Positions 8,537-17,228 of a DNA stretch of 64,000 nt are shown one piece after another. The DNA is taken from contig CALEDQ010000018.1 of assembly GCA_937949615.1 (NCBI GenBank), forward strand, positions 62,001-126,000, given 5' to 3'. The notes under the pieces were generated by a model, which saw only the letters and a program-made list of their open reading frames with translations, was not told the origin of the DNA and ran no database searches. This DNA is from an uncultured bacterium (lineage in GTDB: Bacteria > Muiribacteriota > Ozemobacteria > Ozemobacterales > Ozemobacteraceae). Both the position numbers and the translations under genes were made by a program. The stretch's first letter is position 1. Every line of letters starts with the position of its first letter.

Positions 8537-9910
8537 ATGAAAAAGCTGCTTCTGGGTCTGCTGCTTCTCGTTGCCGGGTCCTGTCCCGGTGCCATTCCGC
8601 ACCCGCGCGACTACGAATGGGGAACAATGACGGTTCTCGAGAATTATTCCTATGCAGGCAGCCAGAAAATCAGCATCTACTGGGAAAAACTCAAAGCCAC
8701 CGGCGCCGCACCCGAAGCGATCGTCATGATCAATGGCGGCCCCGGCATGTCGCACGACAGCTTTCATCAACCCAATGGCACCGGTTATAACCGCGACTGG
8801 TTCTCGGCCCTGCGCACCCATTTCGACGTTTACTATTTCGATCAGCGCGGCACCGGCAATTCAGCCGGCCTCAGCTATATAAATCTCAGCACCCGCAATT
8901 ACCGCACCTACGGCACCCCCGACATCTGCCGCGACATCGAAGAACTGCGCAAAAACGTCATCAAAAAGAAGCAGATCGCAGTGCTCGGCGAATCTTACGG
9001 CGGCGCAGTGGCACTGACCTATGCCATCATGTATCCGGCCAACGTTTCAAAGCTGATAATTCATGATTCGACACCGAGCAATGCCTATTTCACCAATATG
9101 CACATCAACATGTCGAACGGCCTGACCGCGCTCGAAGAGGTGCTCCCAGGGGTCGAAGAGAACATGAACACCTGCATCGAAAAGTTCGACAATGGTGAAG
9201 TTTCCAACGCCTACGGCTACACCCTGACCGCTAATGACTTTCTCACACTCTGCCTGCCCTATACCTATTCCCTCAGAGGCCAGATAATCATGGCAACAAT
9301 GGCTCTACAGATCGCGCAGAATGGCCAGTCAGACATTCTCGACGCCATTCTCGCCCCGGCCAGGGAAATGGCCAGCCGGGCCACCTACAGCTCTCTGCCG
9401 GTATCTATCCTGCTGGTGCAGGGTATCGAGATGCTCGACCAGAAAGCGGTCAGCTCCGCCGCCGACAGCTCCCCCTGGACCAAAGCCTGGGCAGGTGAAC
9501 GCATTTTTCAGCCCAGACTGGATTTTATGAAAGATTACAATATCACTCACTTTTCAGGCTTCAACGTCATCAGCCGCCTCGGACAAATCAAAGCACCGGC
9601 GCTCGTAATTGTCGGCGAAACCGATTTTATCTGCCCGCCGGAGTATGCCGAAGTCATGTATGAAGGCATACCAGACTGCCGGCTGCTTAAAGTCAAAAAT
9701 GCCGCCCATGGCGGTTTTATCGAACAGAATACTTTTGTCGTCGGAAAAATCCGCAACTTTCTGTTGAATCACTATCCTGGCGACGACGAACGCATCACGC
9801 CAGTCGAAGAGTTGCGCAGCCGCAGCCCCGAAGACGCTGTTCAGGTCTGGCTCGACGGCATAACACGCCTGGGTCTGACCAGCGATTTTCTCAAAGGAAC
9901 TCTTAAATAA
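8537..9910 (+). CDS. Secreted alpha/beta hydrolase, proline iminopeptidase-like (S33)
   Basis: A 457-aa hydrolase with a signal peptide of about 20 residues. The alpha/beta-hydrolase marks are in order: the oxyanion segment INGGPGMSH, the YFDQRGTGNS strand, the nucleophile elbow GESYGG with Ser153, the acid in VGETDF, and the histidine in NAAHGG. HGGPG-type motifs and a cap insertion in the middle match tripeptidyl aminopeptidase and proline iminopeptidase relatives, so it probably trims peptides outside the cytoplasm. The upstream site (AGAGGCG) is only moderate. It lies between the two phasin-like units but is not clearly part of either. It is not a PHA synthase, since the nucleophile is Ser and not Cys. 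Confidence 0.8.
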   Translation: MKKLLLGLLLLVAGSCPGAIPHPRDYEWGTMTVLENYSYAGSQKISIYWEKLKATGAAPEAIVMINGGPGMSHDSFHQPNGTGYNRDWFSALRTHFDVYYFDQRGTGNSAGLSYINLSTRNYRTYGTPDICRDIEELRKNVIKKKQIAVLGESYGGAVALTYAIMYPANVSKLIIHDSTPSNAYFTNMHINMSNGLTALEEVLPGVEENMNTCIEKFDNGEVSNAYGYTLTANDFLTLCLPYTYSLRGQIIMATMALQIAQNGQSDILDAILAPAREMASRATYSSLPVSILLVQGIEMLDQKAVSSAADSSPWTKAWAGERIFQPRLDFMKDYNITHFSGFNVISRLGQIKAPALVIVGETDFICPPEYAEVMYEGIPDCRLLKVKNAAHGGFIEQNTFVVGKIRNFLLNHYPGDDERITPVEELRSRSPEDAVQVWLDGITRLGLTSDFLKGTLK

Positions 9911-10012
9911 GTCCTGCAGAAAATGCTTCTGGCGTCGCCGCAAAAAACAGCTTGCTATTTGATTCTTTTTTAGTATCATTTAAATTAAAATGCCGCTAAA
10001 AAAGGAGCGTTT

Positions 10013-10750
10013 ATGTTCAACCTGAATCAGTCAGTCGGCGAAATCGTGGCCATTAACCCCTCTCTCTGGAAACTTTTTGAACGGTACCACATCGATTATT
10101 GCTGCCATGGCGATAAGCCACTTGCCGAAGCCTGCCGGGAAAAGGGCGTTGATCCCGCAGTCATTCTCAGCGAAATCGAAAAATTGCCAATCAGCGAAGA
10201 TCAGGCGCAGACAGAACTCCTGAAGATGACACTGACCGAACTGGCCAACCATATCGAGCAAACACATCATGCCTATCTCTACCGTGAGCTTCCTGAATTG
10301 ATCAGCCTGGCCGGCCGAGTTGCAGAAACACACGGCAGCAAAGACCAGCGCCTGCACCAGGTTTTACAGGGAGTTTCTTCGCTGCAGGCAGAATTGATGA
10401 ATCACCTGGCAAAAGAAGAACAGATTCTTTTTCCGATGATTCGAGAACTTGAAGCCAGCAATTCAGTATCCGCTTTTCATTGTGGTTCGGTCGGCAACCC
10501 GATCAGACAGATGCTGGTCGAACACGACGATGCCAGCGAACTGCTGCAGAATCTGCACCGCCTCACCGACAGCTATCAGACGCCGGAATGGGCCTGCCGA
10601 AGCATGCAGACCCTCTTCACCCAGCTGCAGAATCTTGAACACGATCTGCACCGCCACATTCACAAAGAAAACACCATACTTTTCCCGGCGGCCATTGCCC
10701 TCGAAGAACAAAGAAGAACCGGAAAAACCTGCGCAACAAATCACTGTTGA
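10013..10750 (+). CDS. ric: Iron-sulfur cluster repair di-iron protein (RIC/YtfE/ScdA family)
   Basis: A 245-aa cytosolic protein that repairs Fe-S clusters damaged by nitric oxide or oxidants. The N-terminal ScdA_N domain (residues of about 1-55) carries the paired cysteines YCCHGDKPL. The hemerythrin-like four-helix bundle supplies iron ligands in the HIEQTHH, NHLAKEE, LVEHDD and HRHIHKEN segments. The length fits the family's usual 220-250 residues. AAAGGAG precedes the ATG. It stands alone between the hydrolase and the second phasin-like unit. The gene is known as ytfE, scdA, norA or dnrN in different organisms. Confidence 0.9.
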   Translation: MFNLNQSVGEIVAINPSLWKLFERYHIDYCCHGDKPLAEACREKGVDPAVILSEIEKLPISEDQAQTELLKMTLTELANHIEQTHHAYLYRELPELISLAGRVAETHGSKDQRLHQVLQGVSSLQAELMNHLAKEEQILFPMIRELEASNSVSAFHCGSVGNPIRQMLVEHDDASELLQNLHRLTDSYQTPEWACRSMQTLFTQLQNLEHDLHRHIHKENTILFPAAIALEEQRRTGKTCATNHC

Positions 10751-10895
10751 ATTCTGCATAAGCAAAGCCCGGTCGGTTCGCCGGCAACGACTTTACAAGC
10801 TGAGTTCTGCCAGTTCACTGTCGCAATCCTGTGGTCTGCCAAAACCCCTGTCAGAAAAGGCTTTTCTGCATCGGCAAAAAATACAAACTTTTTTC

Positions 10896-10924
10896 TTGAC
10901 GCAATGCAGCAATTTTGTTATATT
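10896..10924 (+). promoter_or_regulatory. Sigma-70 type promoter of second phasin-like gene
   Basis: TTGACG at 10896-10901, a 17-base spacer, and TATATT at 10919-10924. TGCAGCAA at 10905-10912 and AACGCAGCGAT at 10933-10943 stand in exactly the same register to the -10 box as in the first copy. The outer sequence has diverged, so the elements look conserved by selection. Confidence 0.8.
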
Positions 10925-10983
10925 CATTTTGCAACGCAGCGATGCGGAAAATCTGAAATCAATACTTCAACAGGAGTTTTAAA

Positions 10984-11310
10984 ATGACTAACAACACTAA
11001 CAAATGGATGGAATTCTCAAACGAATACGCTCAGCTCATGAACGAAAATTTTTCGGTTATGAACAAGTTCTGGAACGCTACCCTCGAACAGCAGAGCGGC
11101 CACACCAGAAAGAACATGGAAATGTTCTTCGAACACATGAATCGCAATGCCGAAATCATGCACGAAATCTACAACAACACCATCAAGGGTAACGACGAAA
11201 TGAAAGCCGTTTTCAAAACCGGCGTTGAAAAATTCAACACCCGCTTTCAGAAAATTTACGAAGAAACCATGAAAAACCTGACCCCGAAGACCCAGAAAGC
11301 CGGTCAGTAA
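10984..11310 (+). CDS. Phasin-like protein, copy 2
   Basis: A 108-aa helical protein aligning without gaps to the product at 7943. Differences are mostly conservative and cluster in the middle (residues of about 35-80). The first 22 residues and the segment around residues 87-97 are unchanged. The leader (AATCAATACTTCAA..CAGGAGTTT..AAAATG) is also shared, so the whole promoter-leader-gene unit was duplicated. AGGAG precedes the ATG. Function as for copy 1: probable granule-surface or other small structural protein, not proven. Confidence 0.7.
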   Translation: MTNNTNKWMEFSNEYAQLMNENFSVMNKFWNATLEQQSGHTRKNMEMFFEHMNRNAEIMHEIYNNTIKGNDEMKAVFKTGVEKFNTRFQKIYEETMKNLTPKTQKAGQ

Positions 11311-11385
11311 GTTTCTACAATTCACTGTCAGCTGTTATACAACTTCTGACAGGGTTCCTTCTCGACAAAAAAATCAGGTGCCTTC

Positions 11386-11411
11386 AGACCCGCGCGATGC
11401 GCGGGTCTTTT
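11386..11411 (+). terminator. Terminator after phasin-like copy 2
   Basis: A 10-bp perfect stem (AGACCCGCGC with GCGCGGGTCT), a 3-base loop and a short T run, about 75 bases after the stop. Confidence 0.85.
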
Positions 11412-11535
11412 GCTGCCGCGCGCAACCTGACTGGGACTTTCTGAGAGATGAAAAAGTATGTTAAAATTGTACAGGATGATGCTGGGCACGAATAAGGCTA
11501 CAGCTGTTTAACACATTGCCGCACGGGTAAAAACA

Positions 11536-12195
11536 GTGAAAATAACCAGAAACGAGCTGCCGAAAAATCCATATCAGACGAACAAAAACCCGTCTGAAGG
11601 CAGAGCTTTACCCGAAAATGCTGCCACACAAATCCCCAGCCCGGCAGCAATGCCTGAACCCTCAGACAAGACAGGCATGCAAAAAGCAGAAACTACCGGC
11701 AAAAAAGATTCCCCCGATAAAATTTCAGACAACAGCACCGACAAAGACCAGAAGAAAGATGCAAAGGCAGCCCCGGGCAACCCGGCAAAAGAGCACGACC
11801 CCGAAGAACTGGCAGTCATCAACGAGCTGAAAAGCACCGACCGCGAGGTGCGCGCCCACGAAGCCGCGCACGTTGCCGCCGGTGGCCAGTATGTTCAGGG
11901 CGGTGCCAGCTTTGAATACAAGACCGGGCCTGACGGCAAACGCTATGCCGTTGGCGGTGAAGTGCAGATAGATACTTCAGAGGTTCCTGATGACCCGCAG
12001 GCCACCATCGAAAAAATGGAAGTCGTGAAACGGGCAGCACTGGCCCCCAAAAACCCGTCATCCCAGGACCGCTCGGTCGCCGCAGCCGCCAACCGGGCCC
12101 AGGCACAGGCACGCATCGAGCTGCAGACCGAAAAAAGCGAAGAAAATGAAGACAGCAGCAGAAAAGCTGCCCCCAAAATCGACATCAAGGCCTGA
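11536..12195 (+). CDS. SprA-related putative metalloprotease (HEAAH motif)
   Basis: A 219-aa protein. The first 95 residues are a low-complexity, charged and Pro/Ser-rich segment. Residues of about 100-190 match the SprA-related family, with the signature REVRAHEAAHVAAGGQY, whose HEAAH is of the HExxH zinc-peptidase form, followed by SFEYKTGPDGKRYAVGGEV. Family members are usually called putative metalloproteases, and their role is not established. There is no signal peptide. The start is a GTG with a weak upstream site. The SH3b/coiled-coil gene follows 31 bases later. Confidence 0.7.
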   Translation: MKITRNELPKNPYQTNKNPSEGRALPENAATQIPSPAAMPEPSDKTGMQKAETTGKKDSPDKISDNSTDKDQKKDAKAAPGNPAKEHDPEELAVINELKSTDREVRAHEAAHVAAGGQYVQGGASFEYKTGPDGKRYAVGGEVQIDTSEVPDDPQATIEKMEVVKRAALAPKNPSSQDRSVAAAANRAQAQARIELQTEKSEENEDSSRKAAPKIDIKA

Positions 12196-12226
12196 AAAGG
12201 CATAAGAAGACAATAAGGAGAATCGA

Positions 12227-12778
12227 ATGAGAAAACCTTTAATGGCACTGACCCTTGCCGCTTTAATTATTACTGCAGGCCTCAACGCCGCCCAGACCGG
12301 CAGATTTCTCGATTCTGAAGGCAACGTCAGAGAAAAGCCCGACAGCAAGGCGAAACTTCTCTTTTCTTCGACAGCCGGCGAAGAATTCACCGTTCTCGAA
12401 CGCCAGGGCGAAAAGTGGCTGAAGATTCAGCTCAAAGATGGCCGCACCGGCTGGACCAGCGTCATCAATGTGAAACTCGATGCCGCCAGTGCCGGCGGCG
12501 AAGAGAAAAAAGCCGAACCAGCCGCACCGACAAAGCCAGAACCACAGATTCAGGCAAATCAGAATGTTTCAGACGGCAATTCTGACCTGAAAGCAGAAAA
12601 CGCCCGTCTCAAAGACGAAGTAGACAGACTGCAGCAGGAAAAAATGATGATCGAAAGCAGCACCATGCAGTCACAGGCGCTCATCGACAAACTCAAGGAA
12701 GATCTGCGCAAAATGACCGCTGCAAAAGAAAAACTCGAAGCCGAAGTCCGCCAGCTCAAACAACAGACCGGCAAATAA
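12227..12778 (+). CDS. Secreted SH3b protein with C-terminal coiled coil
   Basis: A 183-aa protein: signal peptide (about residues 1-22), one bacterial SH3 domain (about residues 23-85, with NVREKPDSKAK and GRTGWTS marks), an Ala/Pro/Glu linker, and a C-terminal coiled coil (about residues 118-180) of Leu heptads rich in Lys and Glu. This architecture recalls the TIGR04211-type SH3/coiled-coil proteins, although those often end in a membrane helix that is absent here. It is probably periplasmic and cell-wall associated. AAGGAGA precedes the ATG. Confidence 0.75.
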   Translation: MRKPLMALTLAALIITAGLNAAQTGRFLDSEGNVREKPDSKAKLLFSSTAGEEFTVLERQGEKWLKIQLKDGRTGWTSVINVKLDAASAGGEEKKAEPAAPTKPEPQIQANQNVSDGNSDLKAENARLKDEVDRLQQEKMMIESSTMQSQALIDKLKEDLRKMTAAKEKLEAEVRQLKQQTGK

Positions 12779-12822
12779 ACCATTGTCTGCGGATCAGGCT
12801 GCGCCGGACAATCGGGCAGATT

Positions 12823-14115
12823 TCAGTCAATATCGACCGGGGCGATGTGCAGGTCTTCTTTTTCGAGCGGCAGAAACGGCAGCAGCAGAATGCCCGGGGT
12901 TGCCAGCACCAGAGTTGCGATAAAGAAACCGACATAACCGGTGCTCTGCTGCACATAACCGCTGGTAATACCGGCAGTCATGGCGCCAAGAGCCATCAAA
13001 CCGGTCGAAATTGCGTAATGCGCGGTCGGGTATTTCGAATCCTGGGTGATGAACATCAGATAAACCATGTAAGCCGCAAAACCAAAGCCATAGCCGAACT
13101 GGTCACAGCCAACGATCAGCGTTACCCAGATTTTGGCCGGCTGCACGGTCGCAGCCCAGATATAGAGCAGATTCGGCACGTTCATCGCCAGCACCATCGG
13201 CCACAAAGACTTTTTGATACCGTATTTCGAAATGACCATGCCGCCGATAATCCCGCCCAGCGTCAGCGCCACGACCCCGACAACACCGGTCACGAAACCG
13301 ACCTCAGAAGTGGTCATGCCCAGCCCGCCCTTTTCGACCGTATCGATAAGAAATGGGTTCGACATCTTGCTGACCATCGACTCACCAAAGCGGTAGAGAA
13401 GAATGAAGCCAAGCACGATCGGCAGCTTCGCCTGCGAAAAATATTCGACAAAAGCCTCTTTAAAGGGAAACGACTCATGCTTGTTGGCGTCTTTTCTCGG
13501 CTTCGGCATTGTCAGGTAGCCAACCACGATAAAAAAAAGGTAAACCAGCGCCGCGACGATCAGCACGTTGCGCCACGCAAGCGGGATCAGGGCACCCGGC
13601 GCCGATTCAAAGGTTCCCGCCAGATAAATCATGCCGCCATTGCAGAAAACGTTGGCAAGTCGATACGCTGTGCCGCGTATCCCGACGAAATAAGCCTGGT
13701 CTTCTGGCGACAGGGCGAGAATGTAAAAGCCGTCGGCGGCAATATCATGGGTGGCAGAAAGAAACGCCAGAATCGTCAGAACCACAAGCGTCGGCGTCAG
13801 AAAGTTTTCCATGGTAATCGTCATCGAGACGCAGAGCATTGTGATAATGCCGAGTATCTGTGTACCGACGATCCATTTGCGTTTCGTCGAGGTCGATTCA
13901 ACCAATGGGCCCCAGAGCATTTTGAGAATCCAGGGCCAGGTGATCAGGCTTGTCCAGAGACCGATTTCGGCATTAGAAATGCCGAGGCGCTTGAACATGG
14001 TCACCGAAACAGTGCTGACGATAAAATAAGGTATGCCTTCGAGAAAAAACAGCGACGGCACAAAGAGCCAGGGGTTACCGGTGGTTTTCTTTTCTGCAAC
14101 GGATCCGTTTTCCAT
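12823..14115 (-). CDS. MFS transporter, AmpG/PAT-like
   Basis: A 430-aa inner-membrane transporter with about twelve hydrophobic helices. The N-terminus (LFFLEGIPYFIVSTVSVTMF) and the following loop (WPWILKMLWGPLVE) match the peptide-acetyl-CoA and muropeptide permease branch of the MFS, where AmpG belongs. Several murein-active enzymes are encoded in this window, so uptake of wall fragments is a reasonable guess but not shown. AGGAAAG lies about a dozen bases before the ATG. The gene is convergent with the SH3b/coiled-coil gene. Confidence 0.75.
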   Translation of the reverse strand: MENGSVAEKKTTGNPWLFVPSLFFLEGIPYFIVSTVSVTMFKRLGISNAEIGLWTSLITWPWILKMLWGPLVESTSTKRKWIVGTQILGIITMLCVSMTITMENFLTPTLVVLTILAFLSATHDIAADGFYILALSPEDQAYFVGIRGTAYRLANVFCNGGMIYLAGTFESAPGALIPLAWRNVLIVAALVYLFFIVVGYLTMPKPRKDANKHESFPFKEAFVEYFSQAKLPIVLGFILLYRFGESMVSKMSNPFLIDTVEKGGLGMTTSEVGFVTGVVGVVALTLGGIIGGMVISKYGIKKSLWPMVLAMNVPNLLYIWAATVQPAKIWVTLIVGCDQFGYGFGFAAYMVYLMFITQDSKYPTAHYAISTGLMALGAMTAGITSGYVQQSTGYVGFFIATLVLATPGILLLPFLPLEKEDLHIAPVDID

Positions 14116-14295
14116 ATGTTTCTGCTTTCCTGTAATCTGTTGTCAAACAAAGCGGTTATGAAGGATTAATAAAAAAGAATATATCAGAAAGACCGACCGG
14201 TTGGCAGATTATTTAATCAGCTGGCAGGCCATTGAAAGCAGGCCAATCATGAATTTGCTCAGTTAAGCGGCAGTTATCGGCTGGCTCTAATACCG

Positions 14296-15912
14296 CTATT
14301 TGAGAAGTTCGCCAACCAGCGCTTCGATTTCCTTCATGTTAAAAGGCTTCAGCAGAACCCCGCGAATCCCGAGACCGATCAGTTCCTGAACCTCAAGATT
14401 GTTGCCATAGCCGGTAGTAAGCAATACCCGGATTTCCGGTTTAATTTTGCGCATTTCAAAATATGCGTCTCTGGCAGATAATACCGGCAGGCGCATATCA
14501 AGGATCACGCCGTCGATGGCTGTTGAATTTTCTTTGAACACTTCGACGGCGCGCTGGCCATCTGCGGCCAGAAGAGTCTGGTAGCCAAGTTTTCGCAGAA
14601 TTTCATCGAGAATTACCAGAACCGAATTCTCGTCTTCAACCACAAGAATTGTTCCGCCTGAGTGTGAAACCGCTTTCTGCTCAGTCTTTTCCTCGGTCCA
14701 GATCTGCTCTGTCACCGGGAAAATAATTCGGAAGGTCGCGCCCTTGCCAGGCTCTGACTGCAGATCGATTGTACCCCGATGACTGCGCACGATGCCATAA
14801 ACCATTGCCAGACCAAGCCCGGTGCCTTTTTTTTCGCCTTCCTGCTTGGTCGTAAAAAATGGTTCAAAAATTCTGGTTTTGAGGTTTTCATCAATACCGT
14901 GCCCGGTATCAGACACAACGAACTCGACAAATCTATCACCGGCAAGTTCTGGATATTGCCCCATATTGAGGTCTTCTCGCTGCAGATTTCTGGTTGAAAC
15001 TGTAATGGTGCCACGGCCGCTGATCGCCTCGCGGGCATTGACACAAAGATTCATCGCAACCTGAGTTATCTGGGCCGGATCAGCCTCAATCTGCCACAAT
15101 TCAGCCATAAGAGAAGTTTTAACTTCTATTTCGTCAGCTTTATCTATACTGCCACTTATCAGAGCCACAACGTTGGTGGCAATTTCGTTCAGTGAAACCG
15201 GTTCAACAATTTTTTTGCCGCGCCGGCCGAACGCGAGCAGTTTAGCGGTAAGATCTCCGGCCTTTTTGCCGCAACTGATAATATTCTGCAGAAACAGAAT
15301 GTTTTCCTGGTCTTTTTCTTTGCGCAGCATCAGCGTTGAAAAACCCATGATGCCGCAGAGCATGTTGTTAAAATCGTGCGCAATACCTGCGGCAAGGTTG
15401 CCGATCGAATCCATTTTTTGAGCTTCGATCAGCTTTTCTTCTGATTTGCGGCGAAACGAAATATCACGGGCAACCGCAATAAAATAAAATTCATTTTCAA
15501 AACTGACCTTCTTCAGCTTTATTTCAAAGGGAATTTCTTCACCTTTTCTGGTAATCAGATCAACCTCGACTGTCAGTTCGTCCTTTTCAGAGCGGCCGGC
15601 GGCAGCAAAAAAGTCTTCGATCGAGCGGCGATGAGTAGGTTCAATCAGGTCGACAAAGCTTTTGCCGATGCCTTCGTCGGCCTGCTGGAAAAACATGTTA
15701 CGCCCGGTAATACCAGACTCGATGAGTCGGCCTTCCGGGAAGCTGAGCATGAAAAAACAGTCGTTGCTCTGATCGAGAATGGCGCGAAACCGCTCAAGCT
15801 CTTTGAGCTTTTTCATCAGCTCAGGGTAGTAGCTTTTCTTGTGCGAACGCTCGCCCAGTCCGATGATTCTTGAGCGCAGACTGTTTCTGTCGTTATCAGA
15901 GGGCTCGCTCAT
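14296..15912 (-). CDS. PAS-containing hybrid sensor histidine kinase with receiver domain
   Basis: A 538-aa soluble kinase: a short N-terminal coil, a PAS domain (about residues 42-155, with a PAC motif), a HisKA domain with His179 in AHDFNN, an HATPase domain (N box NLCVNARE, G boxes DTGHGID and GTGLGL), and a C-terminal receiver with phospho-acceptor Asp472. There is no membrane segment, so it should sense an internal signal. Its ATG lies inside the last codons of the upstream alcohol dehydrogenase gene (17-base overlap), with AAAGGGA as ribosome site, so translation is probably coupled. Pairing an iron alcohol dehydrogenase with such a kinase is the ErcA/ErcS-type arrangement. Confidence 0.88.
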   Translation of the reverse strand: MSEPSDNDRNSLRSRIIGLGERSHKKSYYPELMKKLKELERFRAILDQSNDCFFMLSFPEGRLIESGITGRNMFFQQADEGIGKSFVDLIEPTHRRSIEDFFAAAGRSEKDELTVEVDLITRKGEEIPFEIKLKKVSFENEFYFIAVARDISFRRKSEEKLIEAQKMDSIGNLAAGIAHDFNNMLCGIMGFSTLMLRKEKDQENILFLQNIISCGKKAGDLTAKLLAFGRRGKKIVEPVSLNEIATNVVALISGSIDKADEIEVKTSLMAELWQIEADPAQITQVAMNLCVNAREAISGRGTITVSTRNLQREDLNMGQYPELAGDRFVEFVVSDTGHGIDENLKTRIFEPFFTTKQEGEKKGTGLGLAMVYGIVRSHRGTIDLQSEPGKGATFRIIFPVTEQIWTEEKTEQKAVSHSGGTILVVEDENSVLVILDEILRKLGYQTLLAADGQRAVEVFKENSTAIDGVILDMRLPVLSARDAYFEMRKIKPEIRVLLTTGYGNNLEVQELIGLGIRGVLLKPFNMKEIEALVGELLK

Positions 15913-17053
15913 AAATCCCTTTCAGGTCATCAAGACTCAATTCTTTCGGGTTGGTCACCAGGCAGGCATCTTTAAGGGCATTGTCAGCTAGAATAGCGAT
16001 ATCTGAAACAGTTACACCCAGTTCAGACAGGTTTCTGCTGATTCCGGCGGCTTTCTTGAATGTGTGAATTGCATTGCACAGAGAATCACGATCGGCAAAC
16101 GGGTCGCCAGTAATACCGGCACCGAAGATCCGCCCTATCTGCCTGAATTTTTCAGGGCTCGCAGCGAAATTAAAATAAATCACGTGATCGAGCAGAATGG
16201 CATTGGCTTCGCCGTGCGGAGCATCGACATATCCGCCGAGACTGTGAGCCAGCGCATGCACAGCGCCAAGACTTGCATTTGAAAATGCCAGACCGGCATA
16301 AAGGCTGGCCAGCATCATTTTAGTGCGGTATTCAAGGTTGTGCGGAAACTCAATTGCGGGTATCAGGTTTTGCTGAATGAGCTTGATCGCTTCGAGAGCA
16401 TGCAGATCAGTAATCGGTGATGAAGCATTTGAAACATAAGCCTCGATTGCGTGCACCAGAGCATCCATACCGGTGAAACAGGTCAGATCATGGCTCATGG
16501 TAACAGTTACCCGCGGGTCGATCAGGGCGAGATCGGGCACGACCATTTTCGAAACGATCGCGATTTTTACCCGTCGCCTGGTATCAGAAATTATCGCAAA
16601 CTGAGAAACATCGGCAGAAGCGCCGGAGGTTGAAGGAATACAGATCAGGGGTGCACAGGGCAGTGGCACTTCGTCAACACCCTCATAATCGAGAATATGC
16701 CCGCCATTGGCCGCGACAATACCGATGCCTTTGGCGCAATCGAGCGGACTGCCGCCACCGACAGCAATTATTGAGTTACAGCTCTCTCTGATGAAAACTT
16801 CGGCGCCGGCCATTACCTGAGTTTCGCGCGGATTAGGGCTGACATCAGAAAAGACATGCCACGGAATGCCCTCTTCTTTAAGGCACTTTTCGACATCATC
16901 AACCCAGCCTGCCGCGATCAGACCGGGATCAGTGACAATCAGCACCTTTTCAGCGCCGAGATTGGCGGCATAACGGCCGATCAGATTGCGGGCATCAATA
17001 CCAAAAATGAATTCTGGCGCCACAAATTTGCGCAATTCGTGTACATTCTGCAT
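15896..17053 (-). CDS. Iron-containing alcohol dehydrogenase, ErcA-like
   Basis: A 385-aa group III alcohol dehydrogenase. Residues 1-180 form the nucleotide-binding part with AVGGGSPLDCAKG and PSTSGASADVSQF. The metal ligands are in GMDALVHAIEAY (Asp, His) and in AVHALAHSLGGYVDAPHGEAN (two His). The N-terminal LRKFVAPEFIFG with LVVTDPGLI spacing matches ErcA, a dehydrogenase-like regulatory protein that in Pseudomonas acts with a sensor kinase in control of alcohol oxidation. That assignment rests on memory of the family. Plain NAD-dependent alcohol dehydrogenase is the alternative. AGGAGA precedes the ATG. The kinase gene overlaps its 3' end. Confidence 0.8.
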   Translation of the reverse strand: MQNVHELRKFVAPEFIFGIDARNLIGRYAANLGAEKVLIVTDPGLIAAGWVDDVEKCLKEEGIPWHVFSDVSPNPRETQVMAGAEVFIRESCNSIIAVGGGSPLDCAKGIGIVAANGGHILDYEGVDEVPLPCAPLICIPSTSGASADVSQFAIISDTRRRVKIAIVSKMVVPDLALIDPRVTVTMSHDLTCFTGMDALVHAIEAYVSNASSPITDLHALEAIKLIQQNLIPAIEFPHNLEYRTKMMLASLYAGLAFSNASLGAVHALAHSLGGYVDAPHGEANAILLDHVIYFNFAASPEKFRQIGRIFGAGITGDPFADRDSLCNAIHTFKKAAGISRNLSELGVTVSDIAILADNALKDACLVTNPKELSLDDLKGIYERAL

Positions 17054-17228
17054 CAGCCGTCTCCTCTTCGATCATTTCTGACTGGCTGCTTTGAATCTTC
17101 TATTTTTATTTTATCAGAACAACCGAATACGGGCAAACTTCAGCATGATTAAAAAATCGAAACGCTTTAGCGCCAAATTAAAACCAGTTTACACAGGCTT
17201 TGCCGACCTGACTGGCATTAAACAGCCA

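Noticed and set aside
8537..9910. Polyhydroxyalkanoate synthase or depolymerase beside the phasin-like genes
   Set aside because: The hydrolase has a GESYGG serine elbow and proline iminopeptidase marks plus a signal peptide. It is not a PhaC.
9965..9995. TTGAT...ATCA upstream of the Fe-S repair gene as an FNR/NNR box
   Set aside because: The half-sites are 11 bases apart instead of 4, so the match is not that of the known site.
12847..14169. A 440-codon open frame on the plus strand
   Set aside because: It lies opposite the AmpG-like transporter, has a His/Arg/Gln-rich composition typical of antisense shadows, and has no ribosome site. The minus-strand protein has clear membrane helices.
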